Shown here piece after piece: positions 14,812-22,840 of a stretch of DNA of 33,233 bases; position 1 is the stretch's first letter, and the number at the start of each line of letters is the position of its first letter. Both the position numbers and the translations under genes were made by a program. Origin of the DNA: JBKHJA01 sp046538375 (GTDB lineage: Bacteria; Acidobacteriota; Aminicenantia; Aminicenantales; Aminicenantaceae); the NCBI GenBank assembly GCA_046538375.1, contig JBKHJA010000017.1, positions 1 through 33,233 on the forward strand. Direction: 5' to 3'. The notes under the pieces were generated by a model. It made no database searches and had not been told where the DNA came from. It saw only the letters and a list, made by a program, of their open reading frames with translations.

Positions 14812-16032
14812 ATGAATTATGAATTCTTCATCGCCAGGCGGTACCTGACCGCCAAGAGGAAGCAGGCTTTTATTTCTGTCATCACTCTTATTTCCATTCT
14901 GGGCATCGTCATCGGGGTGATGGCTCTGATTATCGCCATAGCTTTGATCACCGGTTTTCAAGGAGATATCCAGGATAAGATTCTGGGTTCTACCTCCCAT
15001 ATCATGGTCTCTGACCTCAGCGGCGAGGGATTAAAGGACTATCGCCAACTCATGAAAAAGATCAACCGGATTAAGGGGATCATCGCGGTGACTCCTGTGG
15101 TTCATGAAACTGTCTTGTTGAAGGGGACGCATCAAGCTTCCGGAGCCATGCTGAAGGGGATTGATTTTGAGGTGGAGAAAAAATACGCTCATTGGCTTCA
15201 ACAGCTGGAAAGGGGCCGTCTGCCCCATCCTGATTCACCAAGGGAGGAGATCATCCTGGGCAGAGAAATGGCCTACAATGTGGGGGCTGGCCTGGGAGAT
15301 GTGGTCACCGTTTTGGCCTCTTCTTCGCGTCTTTCTCCCATCGGCCTCATCCCTAAAACCAAAAGATTCCTGGTCGCCGGTATCTTCAACACCGGATTGT
15401 ATGAGTTCGACTCCTCCACCGCTTTGATATCTCTGGAATCTGCCCAGAAATATTTAGATTTAGAAGAAAGAGTGAGCTTTCTTCAGGTGAAAATAGAGGA
15501 CATTTTTAAAGCTCCCAAAATAGGCAGGGAGATAAGAAAAATGATCTCTCCGGTGGCTTATGTGACCACCTGGATGGAGCTGAACAGGTCTCTTTTTTCG
15601 GCCCTGAAGCTGGAGAAAAACGTGATGTTTCTGACCATTGCTCTTATCGTGTTGGTGGCTGCCCTGAATATCATTGCCACATTGATCCTGATGGTTATGG
15701 AGAAAACAAGGGACATAGGCATTCTTATAGCCATGGGGGCCAACTCTCACAATATCAGGAAGATATTTTTTCTCCAGGGAGCCATGATCGGAGTCATAGG
15801 AACAGCGGCGGGAGTGATACTGGGATTATTGTGGTGCTGGCTGGCCAACTCTTTCAAGCTGATCAAAGTTCCTGTGGATATCTACCAGATTTCTTATGTG
15901 CCTTTCCATATCCAGCCCTTTGATCTCCTGTTGATTGTGGGGATCACTCTGTTGATATGCTTCCTGTCCACTGTTTTCCCTTCCCATCGGGCCTCCCGGG
16001 TGGATCCGGTGAAGGCTTTAAAGTATGAATAG
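14812..16032 (+). CDS. lolC: Lipoprotein-releasing ABC transporter permease LolC/LolE (LolF-like)
   Basis: The inner-membrane subunit that extracts outer-membrane lipoproteins for transfer to LolA. The 406-aa protein has the LolC/E opening YEFFIARRYLTAKRKQAFIS, a first helix at about 25-50 (LGIVIGVMALIIAIALITG), a periplasmic domain (about 55-265) and three C-terminal helices. The FtsX-family ending is FPSHRASRVDPVKALKYE. It overlaps lolD by 8 bases, so the pair is coupled. Only one permease gene accompanies lolD, which may mean a homodimer of the LolF type rather than a LolC-LolE heterodimer. No ribosome binding site is seen 7 bases after lysS, so coupling to lysS is likely. Confidence 0.9.
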   Translation: MNYEFFIARRYLTAKRKQAFISVITLISILGIVIGVMALIIAIALITGFQGDIQDKILGSTSHIMVSDLSGEGLKDYRQLMKKINRIKGIIAVTPVVHETVLLKGTHQASGAMLKGIDFEVEKKYAHWLQQLERGRLPHPDSPREEIILGREMAYNVGAGLGDVVTVLASSSRLSPIGLIPKTKRFLVAGIFNTGLYEFDSSTALISLESAQKYLDLEERVSFLQVKIEDIFKAPKIGREIRKMISPVAYVTTWMELNRSLFSALKLEKNVMFLTIALIVLVAALNIIATLILMVMEKTRDIGILIAMGANSHNIRKIFFLQGAMIGVIGTAAGVILGLLWCWLANSFKLIKVPVDIYQISYVPFHIQPFDLLLIVGITLLICFLSTVFPSHRASRVDPVKALKYE

Positions 16033-16720
16033 CATGGATATCATGGTTAAAACAGAACAGTTGGGAAAGAGTTACCCTCTGCCGGAAGGAGTGCTGCGGG
16101 TTTTTGAGGGGGTTGATTTTGAATTAAAGAGGGGAGATCTGGTAGCAGTGATGGGAGTCTCTGGAGTGGGGAAGACAACCTTTCTTAATCTTTTAGGGGC
16201 TTTGGACAAACCTACAGCAGGGAAAATTTTTCTGGAAGGAGAAGATCTTCTCTCTAAAAGTGAAAAAGAAAAGGCAAGCATAAGAAACAAGAAAATCGGT
16301 TTTGTCTATCAATTTTATCATCTTCTTCCTGAGTTTACCACCCTGGAGAACGCCAGTTTTCCTCTCCTCATCAGAGGCGTAGACAAGAAAAAAGCTCAAC
16401 AGCGTGCGCATAAGATTCTTAGGGAAGTTTCCTTGGAGAAGAAAGCACCTCTCCTGCCCAGCCAACTTTCAGGAGGCGAGCAGCAGCGGGTGGCCATTGC
16501 CAGAGCTTTGGTCAATGAACCACAACTGTTGCTGGCCGATGAACCCACAGGAAACTTGGACTGGAAGACAGGGAAGTCCATCTTGGAATTGATTCGTGGT
16601 CTGCATCAGAAGAAAGGCCTTTCTTCTATTCTTGTCACCCATAATGAAAAGGTGGCCCGGTTCTGTCAGAAAATTTATTTGATGGAATACGGAAAATTGA
16701 AACTTTCGCTCTCTTCCTAG
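16025..16720 (+). CDS. lolD: Lipoprotein-releasing ABC transporter ATP-binding protein LolD
   Basis: The ATPase that powers lipoprotein release with the adjacent LolC-type permease. The 231-aa protein has a complete nucleotide-binding domain: Walker A GVSGVGKT (44-51), Q-loop VYQFYHLLPE (94-103), signature LSGGEQQRVAIARAL (148-162), Walker B LLLADEPTGNLD (168-179) and H-loop H206. ATGs at 16025, 16034 and 16043 are all in frame. The first overlaps lolC and preserves coupling, but the second or third would also give a full domain. The MacB-type permeases at the left of the window lack their own ATPase. This LolD sits with lolC, so it is not an obvious partner for them. Confidence 0.93.
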   Translation: MNSMDIMVKTEQLGKSYPLPEGVLRVFEGVDFELKRGDLVAVMGVSGVGKTTFLNLLGALDKPTAGKIFLEGEDLLSKSEKEKASIRNKKIGFVYQFYHLLPEFTTLENASFPLLIRGVDKKKAQQRAHKILREVSLEKKAPLLPSQLSGGEQQRVAIARALVNEPQLLLADEPTGNLDWKTGKSILELIRGLHQKKGLSSILVTHNEKVARFCQKIYLMEYGKLKLSLSS

Positions 16721-16924
16721 AGTTTTAGTTAATGCATTCCAGGACATATTGAGATTGCAGAGAAGATCGCTTTTTTAAAAACAAAAAGCTCCAGCCGCAG
16801 GCCATGGAAAATGTGGAACAAGAGGGCTCGTTTTTCTTTTGTTTTCTCAAACATAGCCAAGAATGGTCCCCATCAAACAGAGGGGCATTTTTTGAAAAAA
16901 TAAGGTGATTGTGGTATAAGGAAA
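16721..16924 (+). other. lolD-bamA intergenic region
   Basis: This 204-base region is AT-rich. A weak terminator-like stem lies at about 16866-16886 (CCCC pairing with GGGG, then a run of six T). A nearly symmetrical ATTTTTT-G-AAAAAAT follows and overlaps the -35 of the bamA promoter. GCTTTTT (16769-16775) pairs with AAAAAGC (16783-16789). No gene is seen. Confidence 0.35.
16892..16920 (+). promoter_or_regulatory. Strong candidate sigma-70 promoter for the bamA-lpx operon
   Basis: TTGAAA (16892-16897) and TATAAG (16915-16920) are exactly 17 bases apart, each with five of six matches. Transcription would begin near 16927, at or inside the first possible bamA start codon (16925), implying a leaderless message or very short leader. 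Confidence 0.5.
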
Positions 16925-19249
16925 ATGAAAATGAGAAAAATTATTTTGGCTGTATTCCTGCTGATGATCCCACTTTTTCTTTTCAGCCAGGATATGGTGG
17001 AGAAGATCGAGATCATCGGTAATGAACGGGTCACCCGGGAAACCATTCTCTATTACCTTTCTTCACGAGAAGGAGATTATTTTAGCGAAGAATTGTTGAA
17101 GAGAGATTTCAGAGTTTTATGGTCCACAGGATTTTTCTCCAATATCAAAATCGAGGAAGAACAGGGAACAAAAGGAAAGATCGTCAGGATCATCGTGGAG
17201 GAAAATCCTGTGATCAAGAATATCGTTTATAAAACTGGAAAGAAACTGAAGGAAGATGATATCGTCAACAAACTCAAGGAAAAAGATGAATACATTCTTC
17301 CTTACTCTTATTACAGTTCCTTCAAAGTCCAGAGGATCAAGAAGACCATCCAGGAACTCCTGCTGGAAAAAGGCCTCCAGTCAGGGGAAGTGGAGGTCCA
17401 GATAGAAAAGAAAGGCAAGAACGAGCTGGATGTCATTTTTGATATCCGCGAAGGGCCAAAGATCAAGGTGGCTGAAGTGGAGTTCAAAGGCAGAACCAAG
17501 CTGCCGGAAAGCATTCTCAAGGAAGCCATGAAGCAGAACAAACCGCACAGCCTTCTGTCTTGGGTTACAGGAAAGGATGTGTTCAAGCGGAACAAATTGG
17601 AAGAAGATTTGGCCTCCATCAAGAAGAAGCTCCGGGAGTACGGATTTATGGAAGCAGTGGTGGGAGAGCCGCGCATAGAAGAGGTCACCAAAAGATCTAT
17701 ATTCTTTAAAAAACAGAAGATGAAAAAGATTATCGTTCCTGTTGATGTGGGCTATCCCTACATGGTGGGAGATATCAAAATTGAAGGGAATGAAATCATT
17801 TCTTCCAAACACCTGCGGGAGTTCATCCAGTTGGAACAAGGAGAGATTTACAACACCCAGGATAGAGAAAAAAGTGTGGAGAAGGTCGGCGAGCTTTACC
17901 GTGACATAGGATACCTGTATGCTCAGGTCATGCCGGTGGAGAATCTGGATCCCAAACACAAGAAGGTCAACATCACTTTCCAGATCTATGAAGGAGAAGT
18001 GGCTTATCTGCACAGGCTTAATATCAGAGGCAATACCTACACCAAGGATAAAGTCATCAGGAGGGAGATTCTGATAAGAGAAGGAGACCGATTCAGCCTG
18101 GCCATGTTCAAAGACAGCATTCTGAGGATGAAGCAGTTGGGTTTGGTGGAGCTGGAGAAGGAGCCGGAGATTCAGCCCAATCCCGAAGATCCTTCCCAAA
18201 TCGATGTCACCCTCCGGGTCAAAGAGCTTCAGAGAAACAACATCCAATTCACTGCCGGATACAGCGGCTATCAGGGCACCTTTGTGGCTTTGAGCTATTC
18301 CACAGTCAATTTCTTGGGAGCCGGCGAGAAATTGGAACTTGTGTTTCAGCACGGAAAAAGAATCAAGAACTACATGTTCGGATTTACCGAGCCTTATTTT
18401 CTTGATCATCCTATCACTGTAGGATTTAATGTCTACAACCGATACATGGTGTACCCCTATCTTTTCGACAGAAAAGGAAAAGGGATTGATCTGGTGGTAG
18501 GAGCCAGGATCAAGGGATACTGGCGGACAAACCTCACCTATACTTACGAATATATAAACATTGAGGTGCCTGAAGACAGCGGACAGGATGGAGGATACAT
18601 GGGCTATGATCCCTATTATTTTTCCATGTGGGAAGGAGGCTATGCAGTCAGCAGTATCATGCCCGTAGTCTATCGTTCAACTGTGGATAGTCCCCTGACT
18701 CCCTCCAGAGGAACCCTGTATTTGGCCTCTTGTAAGTTTGCCGGGTCATTCCTGGGAGGAGACATCAGCATGATCAAGCCCCGTTTTGAATGGTCCTTCT
18801 TCCATCCTCTGGTCGGTGAACATGTGGTGGGTCTTCATCTGGAGTACCAGTTTATCAAGACCTTGAGAGAATCAAACATTCCAATCTGGGAGAAGTTCTT
18901 TCTGGGAGGAGAAAGGTCCATCCGGGGCTATGATATCTACAGCATCGGTCCCCGAAGCGAGAGGGGAGCCAATATGGGTGGGACCAAATCTCTGGTATTG
19001 AACGCCGAATACATCATTCCTGTGGGAGGGCCTTTGTACGCTATTTTCTTCTATGATGTGGGCAATGCCTACGGCCCTGATGAGAAGCTCAGTTTCAGCA
19101 ACCTCTATTCTTCCAAGGGATTGGAAATGAGAATTTTTGTTCCGGCCCTGCGTGTTCCTTTCAGGCTCATTTTCGCTTATAATACGCCAAAAATATATCC
19201 CGATGATTCCAATTTCGCTTTTCGTTTTGCGATTGGAACCACTTTTTAG
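16925..19249 (+). CDS. bamA: Outer membrane protein assembly factor BamA
   Basis: The core outer-membrane insertase that folds beta-barrel proteins. The 774-aa precursor has a signal peptide (1-21, IILAVFLLMIPLFLFS then QD). POTRA domains cover about 24-395; GN motifs such as IEIIGNERVT, IKIEGNEIIS and LNIRGNTYTK mark individual repeats, consistent with five. The Omp85 barrel covers about 400-774, with the conserved RSIRGYD (the VRGF-type motif) near residue 670 and a terminal Phe. In-frame ATGs at 16925 and 16931 are both possible. AAGGA (16918-16922) is better spaced for 16931, while the promoter position could imply leaderless use of 16925. ompH follows after 34 bases. Confidence 0.95.
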   Translation: MKMRKIILAVFLLMIPLFLFSQDMVEKIEIIGNERVTRETILYYLSSREGDYFSEELLKRDFRVLWSTGFFSNIKIEEEQGTKGKIVRIIVEENPVIKNIVYKTGKKLKEDDIVNKLKEKDEYILPYSYYSSFKVQRIKKTIQELLLEKGLQSGEVEVQIEKKGKNELDVIFDIREGPKIKVAEVEFKGRTKLPESILKEAMKQNKPHSLLSWVTGKDVFKRNKLEEDLASIKKKLREYGFMEAVVGEPRIEEVTKRSIFFKKQKMKKIIVPVDVGYPYMVGDIKIEGNEIISSKHLREFIQLEQGEIYNTQDREKSVEKVGELYRDIGYLYAQVMPVENLDPKHKKVNITFQIYEGEVAYLHRLNIRGNTYTKDKVIRREILIREGDRFSLAMFKDSILRMKQLGLVELEKEPEIQPNPEDPSQIDVTLRVKELQRNNIQFTAGYSGYQGTFVALSYSTVNFLGAGEKLELVFQHGKRIKNYMFGFTEPYFLDHPITVGFNVYNRYMVYPYLFDRKGKGIDLVVGARIKGYWRTNLTYTYEYINIEVPEDSGQDGGYMGYDPYYFSMWEGGYAVSSIMPVVYRSTVDSPLTPSRGTLYLASCKFAGSFLGGDISMIKPRFEWSFFHPLVGEHVVGLHLEYQFIKTLRESNIPIWEKFFLGGERSIRGYDIYSIGPRSERGANMGGTKSLVLNAEYIIPVGGPLYAIFFYDVGNAYGPDEKLSFSNLYSSKGLEMRIFVPALRVPFRLIFAYNTPKIYPDDSNFAFRFAIGTTF

Positions 19250-19283
19250 AAAACATCTTTGGAATCATATTAAGGAGGCTAAG

Positions 19284-19814
19284 ATGTGGAAGAGAAGCAC
19301 TGGGATCAGAATCATACTGGCTCTTTTGGTGACAGCGAGTTTTGGCTTCGCCCAGGACTCTCTCAAGATCGGAGTGGTCAATTCCCAAGAGGTGCTGGAA
19401 AAATCCGCAGAAGGGAAAAAAGCCATAGCTCAGCTCCAGGAAAAAGACAAAAAAAGTCAGGAACGACTCTCTCAACTGGATGAGGAAATCCGGCAGCTGC
19501 AGACAAAGCTGAATACTCAGAGACTGACCCTGACCAATGAAGCTGTTATTCAATTGACTTCTGATCTGGAGAAAAAACGCACAGAAAGGAAGCGTTTGGC
19601 AGAGGATTCTTTACAGGAACTTCAGGATCTTCAGCGCCGTCTTTTCAGCAGGGTACAAAATGAGCTGCTGCCTATCATCGAGCAGGTTGGAAAAGAAAAG
19701 AACCTGGATATCATCTTTGATCTGGCCAACAGCGGAGCCATCTATTTCGATCCTGCCATTGACCTTACCCAAGAAGTGATCAAGAGATACGATGCCTCAA
19801 AAGCCGCCAAATAG
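19284..19814 (+). CDS. ompH: Periplasmic chaperone OmpH/Skp
   Basis: A periplasmic holdase that keeps outer-membrane proteins soluble on the way to BamA. The 176-aa precursor has a signal peptide (1-23, ending FGFA before QDS), then KIGVVNSQEVL, the usual Skp start. A long charged coiled coil (about 50-135) forms the tentacles, and the end has LDIIFDLANSGAIYFDPAIDLTQEVIK-like sequence typical of the family. Translation starts at 19284 after AAGGAGG (19272-19278). The frame is open back to 19137, but that part overlaps bamA and would bury the signal peptide. Its 3' end overlaps fabZ by 23 bases. Confidence 0.92.
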   Translation: MWKRSTGIRIILALLVTASFGFAQDSLKIGVVNSQEVLEKSAEGKKAIAQLQEKDKKSQERLSQLDEEIRQLQTKLNTQRLTLTNEAVIQLTSDLEKKRTERKRLAEDSLQELQDLQRRLFSRVQNELLPIIEQVGKEKNLDIIFDLANSGAIYFDPAIDLTQEVIKRYDASKAAK

Positions 19815-20268
19815 TCAGCAGCCCTTCAATATCCAGAAGATCCTCAACATACTTCCTCACCGCTATCCATTTCTGCTGGTGGACAGAGTCTTGGAGATAA
19901 AAAAAGGCCAATCCATCGTGGCCGTCAAGAATGTCACCTACAATGAGCCCTTTTTTCAGGGGCATTTTCCTGAATTGAAGGTGATGCCCGGAGTTTTGGT
20001 GGTGGAGGCCATGGCCCAGGCCGGCGGCATTCTTCTTTATCATTCCATTCCTGATCCCACCAATAAAATCGTTTTTCTGAGCAAGATAGATAAAGCCAAA
20101 TTCAGAATGCCTGTGGTTCCCGGCGACCAGATCAAGCTGGAAGTGGACATATTGAAATTGAAGAACAAAATCTGCCAAATCAGAGGCAGAGCTTACGTGA
20201 GAGAAGAAAATGCCGCAGAGGCAGAGATTTTGGCCACTGTCTTGGATCTTGAGGAACTGAATGAATGA
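19792..20268 (+). CDS. fabZ: 3-hydroxyacyl-[acyl-carrier-protein] dehydratase FabZ
   Basis: Dehydrates 3-hydroxyacyl-ACP in fatty-acid synthesis. It draws on the same 3-hydroxyacyl-ACP pool as LpxA. The 158-aa hot-dog protein has LPHRYPFLLVDRV (21-33), FFQGHFPELKVMPGVL with catalytic H58, and VVEAMAQAGG with catalytic E72. The start overlaps ompH by 23 bases, and its end overlaps lpxA by 8 bases, so expression is tied to envelope synthesis. The usual neighbour lpxD is missing between ompH and fabZ. Confidence 0.95.
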   Translation: MPQKPPNSQQPFNIQKILNILPHRYPFLLVDRVLEIKKGQSIVAVKNVTYNEPFFQGHFPELKVMPGVLVVEAMAQAGGILLYHSIPDPTNKIVFLSKIDKAKFRMPVVPGDQIKLEVDILKLKNKICQIRGRAYVREENAAEAEILATVLDLEELNE

Positions 20269-21085
20269 GAGCGGGATACGTGTCCATCCCACCGCCACTG
20301 TCCACCCTAAAGCTCAATTGGAAGAAGGGGTCAGGATAGGGCCCTACTGTTATCTCGGAGAAAAAGTCACCATCCACAAAAACACCAGGATAGAAGCCCA
20401 TGTGTCCATTGTGGGAAATACTGAAATCGGCGAGGGCTGTCTTTTCTCTCCTTTTTCCTCCATCGGCACAGAACCGCAGGACCTGACTTATAATCAGGAA
20501 GAAACTGTGGTCAGGATAGGCAGCAAGAATATCTTCAGAGAGTTTATCACTGTCAACAGGGGGACAGTTAAGGGGAGAGGCCGGACCGTGGTGGGGGACA
20601 GAAATTATTTTATGGCCTACTCCCATATTGCTCATGATTGTGTGGTGGGAAACCAAACTGTCTTTATCAATGGAGCGACCTTGGGCGGTCATGTCACTGT
20701 GGATGATTATGCCACTTTGAGCGCCTTCACCGGAGTGCATCAGTTCTGTCGGATCGGGAAGTACGCTTATATTGGCGGTTATTCGGTGATCACCCAGGAT
20801 GTGGTCCCTTTCTCAAGAGTGGCGGGAAGCCGCCCCGCGCTTCTTTACGGATTGAATGCGGTGGGATTGCGGAGAAAAGGGATTTCAAGAGAGCGGATCA
20901 AAAACATTAAAGAAATGTTCAAAATCATTTTTTATTCAGAACTCAACACCGCCCAAGCCCTGGATAATATTACAAAGAACTGTCCGGCCGGTGAAGACCG
21001 GGATGAGATCATCAATTTTATCCGCTCTTCTAAAAGAGGCATCATAAAAAAAGCAGATGAAAAATGGGAAATCAGCTGGGTATAA
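20261..21085 (+). CDS. lpxA: Acyl-ACP--UDP-N-acetylglucosamine O-acyltransferase LpxA
   Basis: The first enzyme of lipid A synthesis. It transfers a 3-hydroxyacyl chain to UDP-GlcNAc or, in some lineages, to its 3-amino analogue. The 274-aa protein shows the left-handed beta-helix hexapeptide pattern (residues about 5-190: VHPTATVHPKAQLEEGVRIG). The catalytic His is H125 in YSHIAHDC, the same number as in E. coli. The C-terminal helical region (about 195-274) follows NAVGLRRKG. GAGG (20251-20254) precedes the ATG within fabZ. lpxI overlaps its 3' end by 22 bases. The dehydrogenase two genes on raises the question of whether the acceptor carries a 3-amino group. Confidence 0.95.
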   Translation: MNESGIRVHPTATVHPKAQLEEGVRIGPYCYLGEKVTIHKNTRIEAHVSIVGNTEIGEGCLFSPFSSIGTEPQDLTYNQEETVVRIGSKNIFREFITVNRGTVKGRGRTVVGDRNYFMAYSHIAHDCVVGNQTVFINGATLGGHVTVDDYATLSAFTGVHQFCRIGKYAYIGGYSVITQDVVPFSRVAGSRPALLYGLNAVGLRRKGISRERIKNIKEMFKIIFYSELNTAQALDNITKNCPAGEDRDEIINFIRSSKRGIIKKADEKWEISWV

Positions 21086-21861
21086 TCGCTGGCTCGGGAG
21101 AATTTCCTTTTCTGGTTCTCAAAGAGGCTCAGAAATCCGGCTACACCTGTGTGGCAGCGGGAATCAGAGGCCAGGCCGGTGGGGATCTTGCCCAAAAAGC
21201 AGAGGTTTTTGAGTGGTTTGATGCGGAAGAGATTTTAAACCTGATATCTTTTTTCAGGAGTCGGGGAGTGGATGAGGCCGTGTTTGCCGGTAAAGTCGAC
21301 CACAGGATCATATACAAAATCAGACAGAGTCACCTTCCTGTAGACCTGTCTTGGAAAAACAAAACGCCCACTTCTGTGGTTAAGAGCGTCATTGACTTTC
21401 TGTCTCAGAAAGGGATTGAAGTCAAAGACCCCATGTCATTTCTGTCTTCCACCTTGTGCAGGGAAGGCATTATGACCAAGACCGAACCTTCTCAGGCCGT
21501 TAAAGAAGATATTGCCTTTGGCTGGAAAATTGGTAAAAATATAGCTGACCTGGACATCGGACAGGCGGTGGTGGTTAAAGACAAAGCAGTGGTGGCCGTA
21601 GAAGGGATGGAAGGGACAGATGAGGCCATAAGGAGAGGAAGTCAGCTGGCAGGAGATGGCACAGTGGTGGTCAAGGTGGTTCGTTCCCACCAGGATTCCA
21701 GGATTGACCTGCCCGCCATCGGGCTTCACACTGTTAAAAGTCTGGTGGAGGCCAAAAGCAGGGCTCTCTGCTTTGAAGCTCGGAGAATGCCTTTTTTTCA
21801 GAGAGAAGAAGCTGTTTCGTTGGCTGATAGACATGGGATTGTTATGGTAGCTAAAAGGTGA
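21064..21861 (+). CDS. lpxI: UDP-2,3-diacylglucosamine pyrophosphatase LpxI
   Basis: Hydrolyses UDP-2,3-diacylglucosamine to lipid X and UMP, the step done by LpxH in E. coli. The 265-aa protein matches the LpxI (DUF1009) layout. It opens with LGIIAGSGEFPFLVLKEAQ (5-23). Then come VFAGKVDH, MTKTEPSQ, an AVVAVEGMEGTDEAIRRG-type central motif (about 179-196), and RIDLPAIGLHT near the end, where the family has FDVPTVG. The start lies inside lpxA with no clear ribosome binding site, so translational coupling is expected. Choice of LpxI over LpxH is typical of many non-gammaproteobacterial groups. Confidence 0.93.
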   Translation: MGNQLGIIAGSGEFPFLVLKEAQKSGYTCVAAGIRGQAGGDLAQKAEVFEWFDAEEILNLISFFRSRGVDEAVFAGKVDHRIIYKIRQSHLPVDLSWKNKTPTSVVKSVIDFLSQKGIEVKDPMSFLSSTLCREGIMTKTEPSQAVKEDIAFGWKIGKNIADLDIGQAVVVKDKAVVAVEGMEGTDEAIRRGSQLAGDGTVVVKVVRSHQDSRIDLPAIGLHTVKSLVEAKSRALCFEARRMPFFQREEAVSLADRHGIVMVAKR

Positions 21862-21888
21862 TGATTTTCAGGTGAGATGGGGTGAGAT

Positions 21889-22803
21889 ATGGAAAAAGTT
21901 AGAGTAGGCATAATCGGGGTGGGTTATTTGGGAATGCAGCACGCCAGGATTCTCTCCTACCTGGAGGGAGCTGAACTCAAGGGAATAGCAGATATCAACT
22001 TCAGGAAAGCGGTGGAAATTGGCAACCGCCATGGGGTGCAGTATTATCAAAACTATGAGAGCATGCTGGATGAGATCGATGCGGCCATCGTTGCCACCCC
22101 CACTTCTGAACATTTTGCCATATCCATGAAATTGTTGAAGGAAGGCAAGTCCGTACTGGTGGAAAAGCCTATCACCGAGACGGTTGATCAGGGCGATGAG
22201 CTGGTGGGCATGGCCAACAAGAACGGAGTGATACTCCAGGTGGGTCATTTGGAAAGGTTCAATCCGGCTGTGGAAGCAGCGGAGAAGATGATATCTGAGC
22301 CCAAATTTATCGAGGTTCAGAGGCTGGGATCTTTTTCTGCCCGGTCTTTAGATATCGACGTGGTCTTAGATCTGATGATTCATGACTTGGATATCATCCT
22401 GGCCTTGATCAAGGATGAAGTCAAGATCATCAAATCTTCTGGAATCCATGTCCTTTCTGAAAAAATAGATATTGCCAATGCCCGGCTGGAATTCAACTCC
22501 GGCTGTGTAGCCACTCTCACTGCCAGCCGGGTCCATCAGGGAAAGGTGAGAAAACTGAGGATATTCGAACCCACCTCCTATTATTCCATCGATTATATCG
22601 ACCAGGAGGTGAAAATATTTCCGTTGAACGGCCGGCAGATAGATATCAAATCCATGAAAATAAGGAAGGAAGAGCCGCTGAAAAAAGAGCTACAGAACTT
22701 CATCAAGAGCATCAGGGATAAAAAAAGGAGCAAGGTCAGCGGTGAAGAAGGACTGCGAGCCCTCAGGCTGGCCTACAAGGTTTTGGAAGAAGTCGAGATG
22801 TAG
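21889..22803 (+). CDS. Gfo/Idh/MocA-family NAD-dependent oxidoreductase (GnnA-like candidate)
   Basis: A cytoplasmic sugar or nucleotide-sugar dehydrogenase of 304 aa. The N-terminal Rossmann motif is GIIGVGYLGMQHARIL (8-23). The conserved EKPI motif (about 94-97) contains the catalytic-region lysine. DLMIHDLDIILAL (about 162-174) carries the conserved Asp/His of this family. It is the last gene of the bamA-lpxA-lpxI series, 27 bases after lpxI, with only a GGGGTGAG-like ribosome binding site. In several bacteria a similar enzyme (GnnA) beside lpxA oxidises the 3-hydroxyl of UDP-GlcNAc for GlcNAc3N-type lipid A. The partner transaminase GnnB is not in this window, so that role is only a hypothesis. 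Confidence 0.82.
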   Translation: MEKVRVGIIGVGYLGMQHARILSYLEGAELKGIADINFRKAVEIGNRHGVQYYQNYESMLDEIDAAIVATPTSEHFAISMKLLKEGKSVLVEKPITETVDQGDELVGMANKNGVILQVGHLERFNPAVEAAEKMISEPKFIEVQRLGSFSARSLDIDVVLDLMIHDLDIILALIKDEVKIIKSSGIHVLSEKIDIANARLEFNSGCVATLTASRVHQGKVRKLRIFEPTSYYSIDYIDQEVKIFPLNGRQIDIKSMKIRKEEPLKKELQNFIKSIRDKKRSKVSGEEGLRALRLAYKVLEEVEM

Positions 22804-22840
22804 GTATTCCTCTTACCCCCCACGATCTTAATCAATTGAT

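Noticed and set aside
17381..18409. Open frame of 342 codons on - inside bamA
   Set aside because: It is a shadow of the BamA reading frame. The translation is His/Leu/Phe-rich without any recognisable motif.
19137..19283. Upstream extension of ompH to 19137
   Set aside because: It overlaps the bamA C-terminus and would place the signal peptide internally; AAGGAGG before 19284 decides the start.
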